DNA of 42,883 bases from Roseomonas sp. 18066 (GCF_902706185.1 NZ_CACSJM010000036.1:1-42883); one strand, 5' to 3'; positions 15,861-24,920 are shown, counted from the stretch's first letter. Notes: generated by a model from the letters alone, not told the origin. A program made the numbers and translations.

Positions 15861-16945
15861 AGACCATCCTGCTCGCCAGCTCAGCCCTGGCGCTCTGCCT
15901 CGGCCTTTCCGCCGCGCCGGCCGCGGCGCAGCAGGCCTGCGCCTTCCGCGGCGCGCTCGACGAGGCCTTCTGCGACGCCAACCGCGACATGGTGGCCGAT
16001 GCGCCGACCGAACCGTCGAAGCTGCGCGACCCCTCGACCATCGTCTTCACCTACACGCCCGTCGAGGATCCGGCGCTCTATGCCAGCCAGTTCCGCCCCT
16101 TCCTCGACCACCTGACCAAATGCACCGGCAAGCGCGCGGTGTATTTCCAGGTGACCTCGAACGCGGCGCAGGTCGAGGCGATGCGCTCCGGCCGGCTGCA
16201 TGTCGCGGGCTTCTCCACCGGCCCGACCGCCTTCGCGGTGAACCTGGCCGGCGCCATCCCCTTCGCGGTCAAGGGCGATGCCACCGGCTACGAGAGCTAC
16301 AAGGTGGTCATGCTGGTGCGCGCCGACAGCCCGTACCAGACGCTCGCCGACCTGCGCGGCAAGCGCGTCGCCCATACCTCGGCCACCTCGAATTCCGGCA
16401 ACCTGGCGCCGCGCGCCTTCTTCCCCGGCCTCGGGCTGAGGCCCGAGCAGGACTACCAGGTGCTCTATTCCGGCGGCCATGACCGCAGCGTGATGGGCGT
16501 CAATGCCGGCGACTACGACGCGGCGCCGGTGGCCTCCGACGTCTGGACCCGCATGGTCGCGCGCGGCCAGGTGAAGCGCGAGAATTTCCGCGTGCTGTGG
16601 GAGAGCGAGCCCTTCCCGACCAGCGGCTTCGCCCTGGCCCATGACCTGCGCCCGGAGCTGGCGGAGAAGATCCGCCAATGCTTCCTGGAATACCGCTTCC
16701 CCGAGCAGATGGCACGCGACCTGGGCGGCAATGACCGCTTCTGGCCGGCGACCTATGCCGAGCAATGGGCCCCGGTCCGCGCCGTCGCCGATGCGGTGAA
16801 CGCCCCCTACAACCGCGCCGCCTTCGATGCCGAGAGCCGCCGCGAGCTGGAGGCCGAGGCCCGCAAGCGCGCCCAGAGCCAGCAGCCGGCGGCGCCCACC
16901 CATGTGGCGCCGACCGGCGCTGCCCCCGCGACCCCCAAGCCGTAA
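15857..16945 (+). CDS. Phosphonate-type ABC transporter substrate-binding protein (PhnD family)
   Basis: Periplasmic receptor, 362 residues. It has a clear Sec signal peptide ([20 protein letters not shown], cleavage before QQACAF). The PhnD fold is shown by [49 protein letters not shown], and the anion-binding loop [17 protein letters not shown], which in this family holds a phosphonate or phosphate group. A later block, [26 protein letters not shown], is also typical. The C-terminal 30 residues are Ala/Pro/Gln-rich and dispensable-looking. The Cys residues in QACAF, EAFCDAN and TKCTGK may form a disulfide. Ligand: a compound with a phosphoryl or phosphonyl group. The GlpD neighbour suggests a glycerol phosphate or its phosphonate analogue (inference). 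Confidence 0.92.
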   Translation: MKTILLASSALALCLGLSAAPAAAQQACAFRGALDEAFCDANRDMVADAPTEPSKLRDPSTIVFTYTPVEDPALYASQFRPFLDHLTKCTGKRAVYFQVTSNAAQVEAMRSGRLHVAGFSTGPTAFAVNLAGAIPFAVKGDATGYESYKVVMLVRADSPYQTLADLRGKRVAHTSATSNSGNLAPRAFFPGLGLRPEQDYQVLYSGGHDRSVMGVNAGDYDAAPVASDVWTRMVARGQVKRENFRVLWESEPFPTSGFALAHDLRPELAEKIRQCFLEYRFPEQMARDLGGNDRFWPATYAEQWAPVRAVADAVNAPYNRAAFDAESRRELEAEARKRAQSQQPAAPTHVAPTGAAPATPKP

Positions 16946-16958
16946 GTTCGGGAAGAAG

Positions 16959-17753
16959 ATGTCTGCTAGCATGACCGCTTCGGCACCGGCTGCCGGTCTG
17001 GCGAGCGCCCTGGAAATCCGGGGCCTCGTCAAGGAGTACGTCGCCGGCAAGCCGGTGCTGCGGGGCGTCGACCTGGCGGTGCCGGCCGAGGGCATCACCG
17101 CCATCATCGGCCCCTCCGGCACCGGCAAGTCGACCCTGATCCGCTGCATCAACCGCCTGGTCGAGCCGACGCGCGGCTCGATCAAGCTGCATGGCGAGGA
17201 GCTGACCGGGCTCAGCGGGCGCGGGCTGCGCCTGGCCCGCCGGCGCATCGGCATGGTCTTCCAGGAATACAACCTGGTCGAGCGGCTGTCGGTCATGGAG
17301 AACGTGCTCAGCGGCCGGCTCGGCTATGTGCCGCTGTGGCGCGCCTGGCTGCGCAAATACCCCGCCGCCGATATCGAGCGCGCCTTCATGCTGCTCGATG
17401 CCGTGGGCTTGCCGGAGCATGCGACGCGCCGCGCCGATGCGCTCTCCGGCGGCCAGCGCCAGCGCGTCGGCATCGCCCGCGCGCTGATGCAGCGCCCCGA
17501 CATCCTGCTGGCCGACGAGCCGACCTCCTCGCTCGACCCGCGCACGGCGGTAGAGGTGCTGGAGCTGCTGACCAGGCTGACGGCCGCCGAGGGCGTGCCC
17601 GTCATCATCAACATCCACAACGTCGATCTGGCCAAGCGCTATGCCCGGCGCATCGTCGGCATGTCGGGCGGCAGCGTCATCTTCGACGGCCCGCCGGAGC
17701 AGCTGGAGACGCATCATCTGCGCGCCATCTATGGCGGCGAGGACTGGATGTGA
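16959..17753 (+). CDS. Phosphonate-type ABC transporter ATPase (PhnC family)
   Basis: ATP-hydrolysing subunit, 264 residues. Walker [11 protein letters not shown]-loop [19 protein letters not shown], signature [15 protein letters not shown], Walker [13 protein letters not shown] and a switch His in [13 protein letters not shown] are all intact. The Q-loop region [20 protein letters not shown] is diagnostic of PhnC. The start at 16959 has GGGAAGAA close upstream; an in-frame ATG at 16971 is an alternative. It lies 13 bases after the binding-protein gene, and its stop overlaps the permease GTG start by 4 bases (GTGA). It powers the two permeases that follow. Confidence 0.95.
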   Translation: MSASMTASAPAAGLASALEIRGLVKEYVAGKPVLRGVDLAVPAEGITAIIGPSGTGKSTLIRCINRLVEPTRGSIKLHGEELTGLSGRGLRLARRRIGMVFQEYNLVERLSVMENVLSGRLGYVPLWRAWLRKYPAADIERAFMLLDAVGLPEHATRRADALSGGQRQRVGIARALMQRPDILLADEPTSSLDPRTAVEVLELLTRLTAAEGVPVIINIHNVDLAKRYARRIVGMSGGSVIFDGPPEQLETHHLRAIYGGEDWM

Positions 17754-18547
17754 GCGCCACCACCTCCCCCTCCCCGACCCGGCGCGTCGCCTTCGCGCCG
17801 AACTGGCCGATGCGCATCGCGCTGCTGCTGCTGCTCGCCTACACGGTCTGGGCCTCCAGCCGGCTGGGCCTGACCTGGGACCGCGTCGCGCATGGCATGG
17901 GCGAGGGCGGCAAGCTGCTGGCCCGCATGGTGCCGCCGAATTTCGAGCGCTGGTCGCTGCTGCTGGAAGGCCTGCTGGAATCCCTGCAGATCGCCGTGCT
18001 GGCCTCGGCCATCGGCATTCTTCTGTCGCTGCCGCTGGGGCTTCTTGCCGCGAGAAACCTGTCGCCCTGGTTCGTGGCCGGGCCGGTGCGCGCGGTGATC
18101 GCCGTCTGCCGCTCGCTGCACTACGTCATCGTCGCCATCCTCTTCGTCAAGGCGATCGGCTTCGGCGCGCTGGCGGGGACGGCGGCGCTGGTGGTGGCCT
18201 CGATCGGCTTCATCGCCAAGCTCTTCGCCGAGGCCATCGAGGAAATCTCGATGAAGCAGGTGGAAGCCATCCGCGCGACCGGCGCCAGCGCGCTGAAGGT
18301 CATCGCCTATGCGGTGCTGCCGCAGGTGGCGTCGCGCTTCATCGGCTTCTGCCTCTACCAGCTGGACAGCAACCTGCGGAACTCGACGCTGGTCGGCATC
18401 GTCGGCGCCGGCGGCATCGGCGGCACGCTCTTCGCCGCCTTCAAGCGCTTCGACTACGACTTCGTCGCCGCCATCCTGCTGTCCATCATCGCCCTCATCT
18501 TCCTGGCCGAGATCATCTCCGGCCGCGTCCGGGCCGCCCTGCGATGA
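17750..18547 (+). CDS. Phosphonate-type ABC transporter permease 1 (PhnE family)
   Basis: Inner-membrane permease, 265 residues, starting at a GTG that overlaps the ATPase stop. An N-terminal helix ([16 protein letters not shown]) is followed by the PhnE core: [59 protein letters not shown], the EAA-type loop [32 protein letters not shown], and [23 protein letters not shown]. The last motif is strongly conserved in PhnE proteins. It pairs with the second permease, whose ATG overlaps its stop (ATGA). Confidence 0.95.
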   Translation: MSATTSPSPTRRVAFAPNWPMRIALLLLLAYTVWASSRLGLTWDRVAHGMGEGGKLLARMVPPNFERWSLLLEGLLESLQIAVLASAIGILLSLPLGLLAARNLSPWFVAGPVRAVIAVCRSLHYVIVAILFVKAIGFGALAGTAALVVASIGFIAKLFAEAIEEISMKQVEAIRATGASALKVIAYAVLPQVASRFIGFCLYQLDSNLRNSTLVGIVGAGGIGGTLFAAFKRFDYDFVAAILLSIIALIFLAEIISGRVRAALR

Positions 18548-19374
18548 ACGCCATCCCTGCTGCCAAGCACGATCCCGTGGCGCCGCTGCGGCGCGAATGG
18601 ACCCGGCTGACCGCCGCCCAGCGCATCAGCCGCTGGCTGGTCTGGCTGGTCATCGTCGCCGCCGTCGCCTGGGCGGTGCGCAGCATCGACATCATCCCGG
18701 AGTTCCTCGAGGACGCGCCGGAGCAGATGGCCGACCTGCTGGTGCGGATGTGGCCGCCCGACATCGCGCATTACTATCCGGCGGTGCATGACGCGCTGAT
18801 CGAGACGCTGCATATCGCGACGCTGGGCACCGTCTTCTGCTTCACCCTGGCGGTGCCGCTGGCGCTGATGGCGGCGCGCAACATCTGCCCGATCCGGCCG
18901 CTGAACACCCTGGCGCAGCTCGGGCTGGTGGCGTCGCGCTCGGTCAACTCGCTGGTCTGGGCGCTGCTTTTCGTCGCCATCTTCGGCCCCGGCGCCGCGG
19001 CCGGCGTCTTCGCCATCGCCTTCCGCTCGGTGGGCTTCGTCGGCAAGCTGCTGTCGGAAGCGCTGGAGGAGACCGACCACGGCCCGCGCGAGGCGCTGCG
19101 CGCCGCCGGCGCCAGCTGGGGTGGCGAGATGCTGAAGGGCGTCTGGCCGCAGGTGCAGCCGGCCTTCTGGGGCATCGCGCTGTTCCGCTGGGACATCAAT
19201 GTGCGCGAGAGCGCCGTGCTGGGCCTGGTCGGCGCCGGCGGCATCGGCCTGGTGCTGGACGATGCCATCAACTTCTTCCAGTGGGAGCGGGTGGCCACCG
19301 TGCTGCTGGCCATCCTGGCCGTGGTGCTGCTGGCCGAGGTCATCGTCACCCGCATCCGCGCGAGGCTGCTCTGA
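18544..19374 (+). CDS. Phosphonate-type ABC transporter permease 2 (PhnE family)
   Basis: Second inner-membrane permease, 276 residues, homologous to the first. One helix lies at about 30-50 (WLVWLVIVAAVAWAVRS). The core contains DALIETLHIATLGTVFCFTLAVPLALMAARNICP, SRSVNSLVWALLFVAIFGPGAAAGVFA, the loop ALEETDHGPREALRAAGASWGGEMLKGVWPQV, and WDINVRESAVLGLVGAGGIGLVLDDAINFFQW. Paired but divergent PhnE subunits are common in phosphonate and phosphite importers. Its TGA stop overlaps the ATG of the GlpD-like gene, tying the enzyme to the transporter. Confidence 0.95.
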   Translation: MNAIPAAKHDPVAPLRREWTRLTAAQRISRWLVWLVIVAAVAWAVRSIDIIPEFLEDAPEQMADLLVRMWPPDIAHYYPAVHDALIETLHIATLGTVFCFTLAVPLALMAARNICPIRPLNTLAQLGLVASRSVNSLVWALLFVAIFGPGAAAGVFAIAFRSVGFVGKLLSEALEETDHGPREALRAAGASWGGEMLKGVWPQVQPAFWGIALFRWDINVRESAVLGLVGAGGIGLVLDDAINFFQWERVATVLLAILAVVLLAEVIVTRIRARLL

Positions 19375-20867
19375 TGCGCGACGCCTTCGACCTGCTGGTG
19401 GTGGGCGGCGGCATCAACGGCGCCGGCATCGCCCGCGACGCGGCGGGGCGCGGCCTGTCGGTGGCGCTGGTCGAGCGCGGCGACCTGGGCGGCGCCACCT
19501 CCTCGGCCTCCTCCAAGCTGATCCATGGCGGCTTGCGCTATCTGGAGCACCACGAGTTCCGCCTGGTGCGCGAGGCCCTGGCGGAGCGCGAGGTGCTGCT
19601 GCGCCTCGCGCCGCATATCGCCTGGCCGATGCGCTTCGTCCTGCCGCATGCGCCGGAGATGCGCCCGCGCTGGATGCTGCGCGCCGGTCTCTTCTTGTAC
19701 GATCACCTGGCGAAGCGGGTGACGCTCCCCGCCAGCCAGTCGCTGGATTTCAGGAAGCACACCTGGGGCGCGCCGCTGAACGACGACGCCCGGCACGGCT
19801 TCGCCTATTCGGACGCCTGGGTCGAGGATTCCCGCCTGGTGGTGCTGAACGCCCGCGACGCCGCGGCGCGGGGCGCCCGGATCATGGTGGGCACCGAGTT
19901 CCTCGGCGCCAGCCGCGACGCCGCGGGCTGGACCGCGCGGCTGCGCGACGCCGACGGGACCGAGCGGCAGGTCCGGGCCCGGGCCATCGCCAATGCGGCC
20001 GGCCCCTGGGTGATGCAGGCCCTCGGCGCGGCCGGCGTGCCCGCCCCCGACCGCATCCGCCTGGTGCGCGGCAGCCACATCGTCGTCCCCGCCCTGCATG
20101 ACGGCGACCAGGCCTATATCCTGCAGAATGACGACCGCCGCGTCGTCTTCGTCATCCCCTATGAGGGCCGCTTCTCGCTGATCGGCACGACGGACGTGCC
20201 GCACGACCCGGCCTCCGGCCCGCCGCGCTGCACGGAGGACGAGCAGGACTATCTGTGCCGCGCGGTGTCGCGGCAGTTCCGCAAGCCCGTCACCCGGGCC
20301 GATATCGTCTGGACCTATTCCGGCGTGCGGCCGCTGCATGACGACGGCGCCGAGAACCCCTCCGCCGTCACCCGCGACTACGTGCTGAAGCTGGACCATG
20401 ACGGCGCGCCGCTGCTCTCGGTCTTCGGCGGCAAGATCACCACCTTCCGCCGCCTGGCCGAGGATGCGACGACGCAGCTCTGCCAGGCCCTGGGCCAGCC
20501 GCGCCCGGCCTGGACCAGCGGCCCGCCCCTGCCCGGCGGCGATTTCGGCGGGCGCGATGCCACCGGCCTGCTGTCCGACCTGGCCGCGCGCTATCCCTTC
20601 CTCGACGGCGCCCTGCTGCAGCGGCTGTTCCGCTGCTATGGCAGCGACCTGCCGGCGGTGCTCGGCACCGCGCGCCAGGCGGAGGACCTCGGCCGCGACC
20701 TCGGCGGCGGCATCACCGAGCGGGAGCTCGACTGGATGGTGGCGCATGAATGGGTGCGCTCGGCCGAGGATGCGCTGTGGCGGCGGACCAAGCGGGGGCT
20801 GCACATGTCGGCCGAGGAGCGCCAGAACTTCGCTGCCGCCTTCGGGGCCTTGCGGATCGCGGCCTGA
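19374..20867 (+). CDS. glpD: FAD-dependent glycerol-3-phosphate dehydrogenase (GlpD-like)
   Basis: A 497-residue flavoenzyme that oxidises sn-glycerol 3-phosphate to dihydroxyacetone phosphate and passes electrons to the quinone pool at the inner membrane. The Rossmann FAD motif FDLLVVGGGINGAGIARDAAGRG starts at residue 5. GlpD signatures follow: SSASSKLIHGGLRYLEHHEFRLV, RLVRGSHIVVPAL, DDRRVVFVIPYEGRFSLIGTTD, YSGVRPLHDDGAENPSAVTRDYVL and FGGKITTFRRLAEDA, with the C-terminal domain DLAARYPFLDGALLQRLFRCYGSDL. Start and stop overlap with the PhnE gene make co-translation likely. The family assignment is firm. Whether the in vivo substrate is glycerol 3-phosphate itself or something imported by the phosphonate-type system is open. 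Confidence 0.94.
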   Translation: MRDAFDLLVVGGGINGAGIARDAAGRGLSVALVERGDLGGATSSASSKLIHGGLRYLEHHEFRLVREALAEREVLLRLAPHIAWPMRFVLPHAPEMRPRWMLRAGLFLYDHLAKRVTLPASQSLDFRKHTWGAPLNDDARHGFAYSDAWVEDSRLVVLNARDAAARGARIMVGTEFLGASRDAAGWTARLRDADGTERQVRARAIANAAGPWVMQALGAAGVPAPDRIRLVRGSHIVVPALHDGDQAYILQNDDRRVVFVIPYEGRFSLIGTTDVPHDPASGPPRCTEDEQDYLCRAVSRQFRKPVTRADIVWTYSGVRPLHDDGAENPSAVTRDYVLKLDHDGAPLLSVFGGKITTFRRLAEDATTQLCQALGQPRPAWTSGPPLPGGDFGGRDATGLLSDLAARYPFLDGALLQRLFRCYGSDLPAVLGTARQAEDLGRDLGGGITERELDWMVAHEWVRSAEDALWRRTKRGLHMSAEERQNFAAAFGALRIAA

Positions 20868-20934
20868 GCGGGGGCCGCGGTTGCATCGCTGCCCGGGGGG
20901 CCATAGGTTCGGCCAAAGCGCAGGACACACCCCT

Positions 20935-22293
20935 ATGGCCGATCACGATGCCGCGGCGCAGGCCGCCGCCCTGGCCGAGGAATTCGCCCCCGACCTGGGT
21001 GCCATCCTCTTCACCCACTACGCCGATGCCGACAGCCTCGACACGCTGCGGCCGGGGCAGACCGACATCGACGCGGTCAATGCCGCCAACCGCGCCGCCG
21101 CCGAGGTGCTGGCCCGCCACGGTGTCCAGGTCTTCGTCCAGCGCGCCGACCGCGGCGCCTTCCGCCGCTACATGGATGGCCGCGCCGATACCCAGGCCAA
21201 CCGCCTGGCCTGGCGCGACCGCGAGCGCCTGCTGCAGGGCGAGACCGCGCTGCGCGTCCTCGGCCTCGACCCCACGCTGGCCAAGCCCCGCCTGAGCGCC
21301 GCCAAGATCACCGGCAGCCCGGCCGACCGGCTGATGCGCGCCTTCGGCGAAGGCGGCGGGCCGGAATTCGACGACCTGGCGCTGGAGCTGCTGCTGGCCG
21401 GCCGCGACGGCGTGCTGGACGTCGCCCGCCGCAAGGTTGCCGACCGCTTCGGCGACGAAGCCGCCGAGGATTTCTCCGCCAGCCTGCTGGTCCTGGCCGA
21501 AGGCGCCGAGATGGGCCCCTCCGGCTGGGCCTCGCTCGTCGCCCTGCCGGTGGCGCTGCAGCCCGGGCCGCTGCCGGATGCCGAGGCGATCGGCGCCAGC
21601 ATGATCGGCGCCGCCCTGCTGGAGGAAGCGCTGGAAGTGCGCTTCCTGCCGGAATGGCGCGCGCCGGAGCGGCTGGCCAGCCTGTCGCCCATCGCGCTGC
21701 GCCGCGTGCTGCTCGACCTGCTCGAAGGCCGCGCCCCCGCCGACCTGCCGCCGGCCCCCGAAGGCTCGCTGCAGGGCCAGGACTTCGCCATGCTGCTCGG
21801 CCTGCAGATCGACTGGGACATTCCGGTCTGGGAGGAGGTCGTGCTGAACGGCCTGCCCGAGGCGCCGGAAGAACCCGCCGAAGGCGAGGAGCCGGAGCTG
21901 ACGCCGGAGCAGCATGCCCGCATGCAGCTCTTCGACCGCTGGCGCGCCGGGGTCTTCGAGAGCAGCGGCGGCTGCGTGCCGCTCGGCCTGGTGGCGGCGT
22001 CGGAGACCGGCGCCGAGATCGCCGATTTCCTGACCGAGGCCGGCGCCCGCAGCGAAGGCATCGAGGAGATCCGCAACTTCGTCGCCGTCGCCAGGGAAGA
22101 ATCGCGCGGCGAGAATGTCGTCTGCGTGCCGCAGGTGGAAGACGACGCGCTGCGCCTGGCGCTCTATACCGAGAGCGGCAATTTCCTCGACGAGCTGCGC
22201 ATCGAGGCCGACCAGCTGCCGGTGCCGGCGGCCGACATGCCGCCACTGCTCTCGGCCTTCGTCACGCTGGTGGCGCAGCCGCCCGGGGGCTGA
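20935..22293 (+). CDS. Hypothetical 452-residue acidic protein
   Basis: I do not recognise a family. The ATG at 20935 begins MADHDAAAQAAALAEEF; the longer frame upstream is the shadow of glpD. No signal peptide or membrane helix is visible, so it is probably cytoplasmic. It is Leu/Ala/Glu-rich and predicted mainly helical. An N-terminal block (about 15-110: LGAILFTHYADADSLDTLRPG, GVQVFVQRADRGAFRRYMDG) looks globular. A strongly acidic low-complexity segment (PEEPAEGEEPELTPEQ) lies near 308-325. The C-terminus (about 365-445) looks like a separate small domain with VAVAREESRGENVVCVPQVEDDALRLALYTESGNFLDELRIE. Codon use matches the neighbours. It lies 67 bases after glpD on the same strand and could be read through from that operon. 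Confidence 0.75.
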   Translation: MADHDAAAQAAALAEEFAPDLGAILFTHYADADSLDTLRPGQTDIDAVNAANRAAAEVLARHGVQVFVQRADRGAFRRYMDGRADTQANRLAWRDRERLLQGETALRVLGLDPTLAKPRLSAAKITGSPADRLMRAFGEGGGPEFDDLALELLLAGRDGVLDVARRKVADRFGDEAAEDFSASLLVLAEGAEMGPSGWASLVALPVALQPGPLPDAEAIGASMIGAALLEEALEVRFLPEWRAPERLASLSPIALRRVLLDLLEGRAPADLPPAPEGSLQGQDFAMLLGLQIDWDIPVWEEVVLNGLPEAPEEPAEGEEPELTPEQHARMQLFDRWRAGVFESSGGCVPLGLVAASETGAEIADFLTEAGARSEGIEEIRNFVAVAREESRGENVVCVPQVEDDALRLALYTESGNFLDELRIEADQLPVPAADMPPLLSAFVTLVAQPPGG

Positions 22294-22303
22294 CCCCCCG
22301 GGC
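22281..22303. terminator. Hairpin between convergent genes, stop codon in its loop
   Basis: GCCCGGGGG (22281-22289) pairs perfectly with CCCCCGGGC (22295-22303) around a 5-base loop that contains the TGA stop of the hypothetical gene (22291-22293). The convergent UxaA-type gene ends at 22311. There is no T-tract on either side, so it may be a bidirectional roadblock or an mRNA 3' end rather than a classic intrinsic terminator. Confidence 0.55.
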
Positions 22304-22310
22304 GACGGCC

Positions 22311-23834
22311 TCACATCACCGCGCCGATCTGCCAGGGCACGAATTCATTGCGCCCATAGCCCAACAATTCCGACTTGCTGCGCTGCCCCGAGGCGACCGC
22401 CAGGATGTGCTCGAAAATCTGGCGGCCCTTCTCCTCGATCGAGACGCCCTCGAGGATATCGCCGCAATCGATGTCCATATCCTCCTCCATCCGGCGATAG
22501 AGGTCGGAATTGGTCGCCAGCTTGATCGAGGGCGTCGGCTTGCAGCCATAGGCCGAGCCGCGGCCGGTGGTGAAGCACAGCACATTGGCGCCGCCCGCCA
22601 CCTGGCCCGTCGCGGCCACCGGGTCATAGCCCGGCGTGTCCATATAGACGAAGCCGTGCCGGTCGATCCGCTCGGCATAGCGATAGACGCCGCGGAGCGT
22701 CGAGGTGCCGCCCTTCGCCGCCGCCCCCAGCGACTTTTCCAGGATGGTGGTCAGCCCGCCCGCCTTGTTGCCCGGCGAGGGGTTGTTGTTGAGCTCGCCG
22801 CCGGCGCGTGCGGCATAGTCCTTCCACCACGCGATCAGGTCGACGATCTTCTGGCCGACCTCGCGGCTTTCCGCGCGGCGCGTCAGCAGATGCTCGGCGC
22901 CGAAGATCTCCGGCGTCTCCGACAGGATCGCCGTGCCGCCATGCCGCACCAGCAGGTCGACGGCGGCCCCCAGCGCCGGATTGGCGGTCAGCCCCGAATA
23001 GCCATCCGAGCCGCCGCATTGCAGCGCCAGGCTGAGCGTCGAGGCCGGCACCGTCTGCCGCACCGAGCGATTGGCCAGCGGCAGCATCTCCTTGATCTTG
23101 GCGACGCCCGCCTCGATGGATTTGCGCGTGCCGCCGCTTTCCTGGATCACCAGGCTCTGAAAATGCGTCCCGTCCTCGATGCCATAAGTAGCCTTCAGGC
23201 GCGGAATTTGAAAAACCTCGCAGCCGAGCCCGATCATCAGGATGGCGGAAAAATTCGGGTGGCTGGCATAGCCCCATTGGGTGCGCGCCAGCAGGTCGAA
23301 TTCCTCGCCCTTCGACGCCATGCCGCAGCCGGTGCCATGGGTGAAGGGCACCACGCCGTCGATGTTGGGATAATCGGCGAGGATGCCGGAACGCTGGATC
23401 TCCTCGGCGATGAAGTCGACGACGGTCGCCGAGCAGTTCACCGAGCTCAGGATGCCGATATAGTTGCGCGTGCCCACCCGCCCGCCGGGACGGAGAAAAC
23501 CCTGGAAGGTGGCGGGCGCCTCGCCGGGACGCAGCCCTTCGTCGGGCTTCGCCTCGGTGGCGAAGGCGTAGTCGCGCTCGAACTCCTGGATGACGACGTT
23601 GTGCTCATGCACCCAGTCGCCCGCCGCGATGGGCTTCGCCGCGAAGCCGATGATCTGCCCGAATTTCCTGACAGGCGCGCCTTCGGCGATGCTCTCCACC
23701 GCCAGCTTGTGGCCTTTGGGCACGCGGCCATGGACAAGAACCCCGCCGGCGGCCTGCATGCCGTCGGCCAGCGCGTCGATGGCGATGACGACATTGTCCG
23801 CCGCATGCAGGCGGAGGGTGCGGGGCTCGGTCAT
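22311..23834 (-). CDS. Altronate-dehydratase-type sugar-acid dehydratase (UxaA family)
   Basis: A 507-residue dehydratase of the UxaA/GarD family. These iron-dependent enzymes convert altronate (or galactarate and related acids) to 2-keto-3-deoxy sugar acids. The N-terminal SAF domain (about 8-100) has NVVIAIDALADGMQ, VPKGHKLAVESI and PIAAGDWVHEHNVV. The main domain has GRVGTRNYIGILSSVNCSAT, VVPFTHGTGCGMA, LALQCGGSDGYSGLTANPALG, ELNNNPSPGNKAGGLTTILEKSLG, and FTTGRGSAYGCKPTPSIKLATNS. Conserved Cys residues are in the NCSAT, TGCGM and QCGGSD motifs. It is the last gene of the hexonate operon, 5 bases after the zinc dehydrogenase. D-altronate is the expected substrate if the upstream reductase makes it; close relatives act on other hexonates. 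Confidence 0.9.
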   Translation of the reverse strand: MTEPRTLRLHAADNVVIAIDALADGMQAAGGVLVHGRVPKGHKLAVESIAEGAPVRKFGQIIGFAAKPIAAGDWVHEHNVVIQEFERDYAFATEAKPDEGLRPGEAPATFQGFLRPGGRVGTRNYIGILSSVNCSATVVDFIAEEIQRSGILADYPNIDGVVPFTHGTGCGMASKGEEFDLLARTQWGYASHPNFSAILMIGLGCEVFQIPRLKATYGIEDGTHFQSLVIQESGGTRKSIEAGVAKIKEMLPLANRSVRQTVPASTLSLALQCGGSDGYSGLTANPALGAAVDLLVRHGGTAILSETPEIFGAEHLLTRRAESREVGQKIVDLIAWWKDYAARAGGELNNNPSPGNKAGGLTTILEKSLGAAAKGGTSTLRGVYRYAERIDRHGFVYMDTPGYDPVAATGQVAGGANVLCFTTGRGSAYGCKPTPSIKLATNSDLYRRMEEDMDIDCGDILEGVSIEEKGRQIFEHILAVASGQRSKSELLGYGRNEFVPWQIGAVM

Positions 23835-23839
23835 GCGCG

Positions 23840-24850
23840 TCAGACTTCCAGGATCGCCTTGATGACGCCGGCCTCCGGACGCAGCCAGTCCTGGAACAGC
23901 TTGGGCGCATCGTCCAGCGAGCCGCGATGCGTGTTCAGCGCGCGGGTCGGCACCTTGCCGGCCTGCATCTGCTTGACGACCTCGGCGAAATCATCCGGCT
24001 GCGCGTTGCGGCTGGCGAAGAGCGTGGTCTCGCGCTTGTGGAACTCGGGATCGCTGAAGGTGATGTCTTCCCGCACGACGCTGACCAGCACATAGCGGCC
24101 GCCATGGGCGACGAAGCCGAAGCCGCGCTGCATGGCGCCGCGATTGCCGGTGGCGTCGATCACCACGTCGTAGAAATCGCCGTCGGTCAGGCGGGCGGCC
24201 TTCTTCTCGGCATCGGCATCGGCCAGCAGCAGCGCATCGGCCGAGAGCTGCTCGCGGGTGAAGGCCAGCCGGTCCTCGCGCATGTCCATGACGGTGACAT
24301 GGGCGCCGCGCGCCTTGGCGAAGATGATGGCCGACATGCCGATCGGGCCCGAGCCCACCACCAGCACGCGGTCCTGCGCCGTGATGCCGCCGCGCTTCAC
24401 GCCATGCGCGCCGATCGCCAGGAACTCGATCATCGCCGCGTCGTCGAGCGAGGTCTCGCCGACCGGGATGACATTCTGCGCCGGCACCGACAGGTATTCC
24501 GCCATGCCGCCATCGCAATGCACGCCGAGCACGCGGATGTTCTGGCAGGCATTGGTCACGCCCTTGCGGCAGCCGACGCACTTCCCGCAGGACAGGTAGG
24601 GCACGATATAGACGTTCTGCCCGGCCTTCAGCCTGCTCTCGGCCGGCGCGCTCTCGACCGTGCCGGACAGCTCATGCCCCATCACCCGCGGATATTCGAG
24701 GAAGGGGTGCTTGCCCTGGAAGATGTGGAAATCCGTGCCGCAGATGCCGACGCGGCGGATGCGCACCAGCACCTCGCCGGCGGCCGGCTTCGGCTCGGGG
24801 CGGCTGATGATCGACAGCTTGCCGGGCTCGTCGCAGATCAAGGCCTTCAT
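23840..24850 (-). CDS. Zinc-dependent alcohol dehydrogenase, L-galactonate 5-dehydrogenase-like
   Basis: A 336-residue medium-chain dehydrogenase. Catalytic zinc ligands are in GICGTDFHIFQGKHPF and VMGHELSGTV. The structural zinc cysteines are in CGKCVGCRKGVTNAC. The Rossmann motif is VLVVGSGPIGMSAIIFAKARG. Members with this opening (MKALICDEPGKL...) and IVPYLSCGKCVGC oxidise hexonates at C5, for example L-galactonate to D-tagaturonate or L-gulonate to D-fructuronate. With a tagaturonate-type reductase and UxaA in the same operon, L-galactonate is the favoured substrate, but this is inferred from context. It is separated from the binding-protein gene by 70 bases containing a strong hairpin. 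Confidence 0.88.
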   Translation of the reverse strand: MKALICDEPGKLSIISRPEPKPAAGEVLVRIRRVGICGTDFHIFQGKHPFLEYPRVMGHELSGTVESAPAESRLKAGQNVYIVPYLSCGKCVGCRKGVTNACQNIRVLGVHCDGGMAEYLSVPAQNVIPVGETSLDDAAMIEFLAIGAHGVKRGGITAQDRVLVVGSGPIGMSAIIFAKARGAHVTVMDMREDRLAFTREQLSADALLLADADAEKKAARLTDGDFYDVVIDATGNRGAMQRGFGFVAHGGRYVLVSVVREDITFSDPEFHKRETTLFASRNAQPDDFAEVVKQMQAGKVPTRALNTHRGSLDDAPKLFQDWLRPEAGVIKAILEV

Positions 24851-24884
24851 CGGAATCTCTTTCCAGGGTCAGCAGAATATGGAA

Positions 24885-24911
24885 GGCGCCCGGCATGTCA
24901 CGCCGGGCGCC
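24885..24911 (-). terminator. Intercistronic hairpin between binding-protein and dehydrogenase genes
   Basis: GGCGCCCGGC (24885-24894) pairs perfectly with GCCGGGCGCC (24902-24911) around a 7-base loop. In the minus-strand transcript it follows the binding-protein gene and is trailed by a weak U-containing run. Such hairpins commonly stabilise the binding-protein mRNA or cause partial termination, lowering expression of the distal enzyme genes. Confidence 0.6.
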
Positions 24912-24920
24912 GCGTCGAGC

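Noticed and set aside
16961..16973. 13-base sequence GTCTGCTAGCATG also found at 30645-30657, both next to a start codon
   Set aside because: A shared 13-mer is expected by chance several times in a window this size; the flanks do not match and the genes are unrelated.
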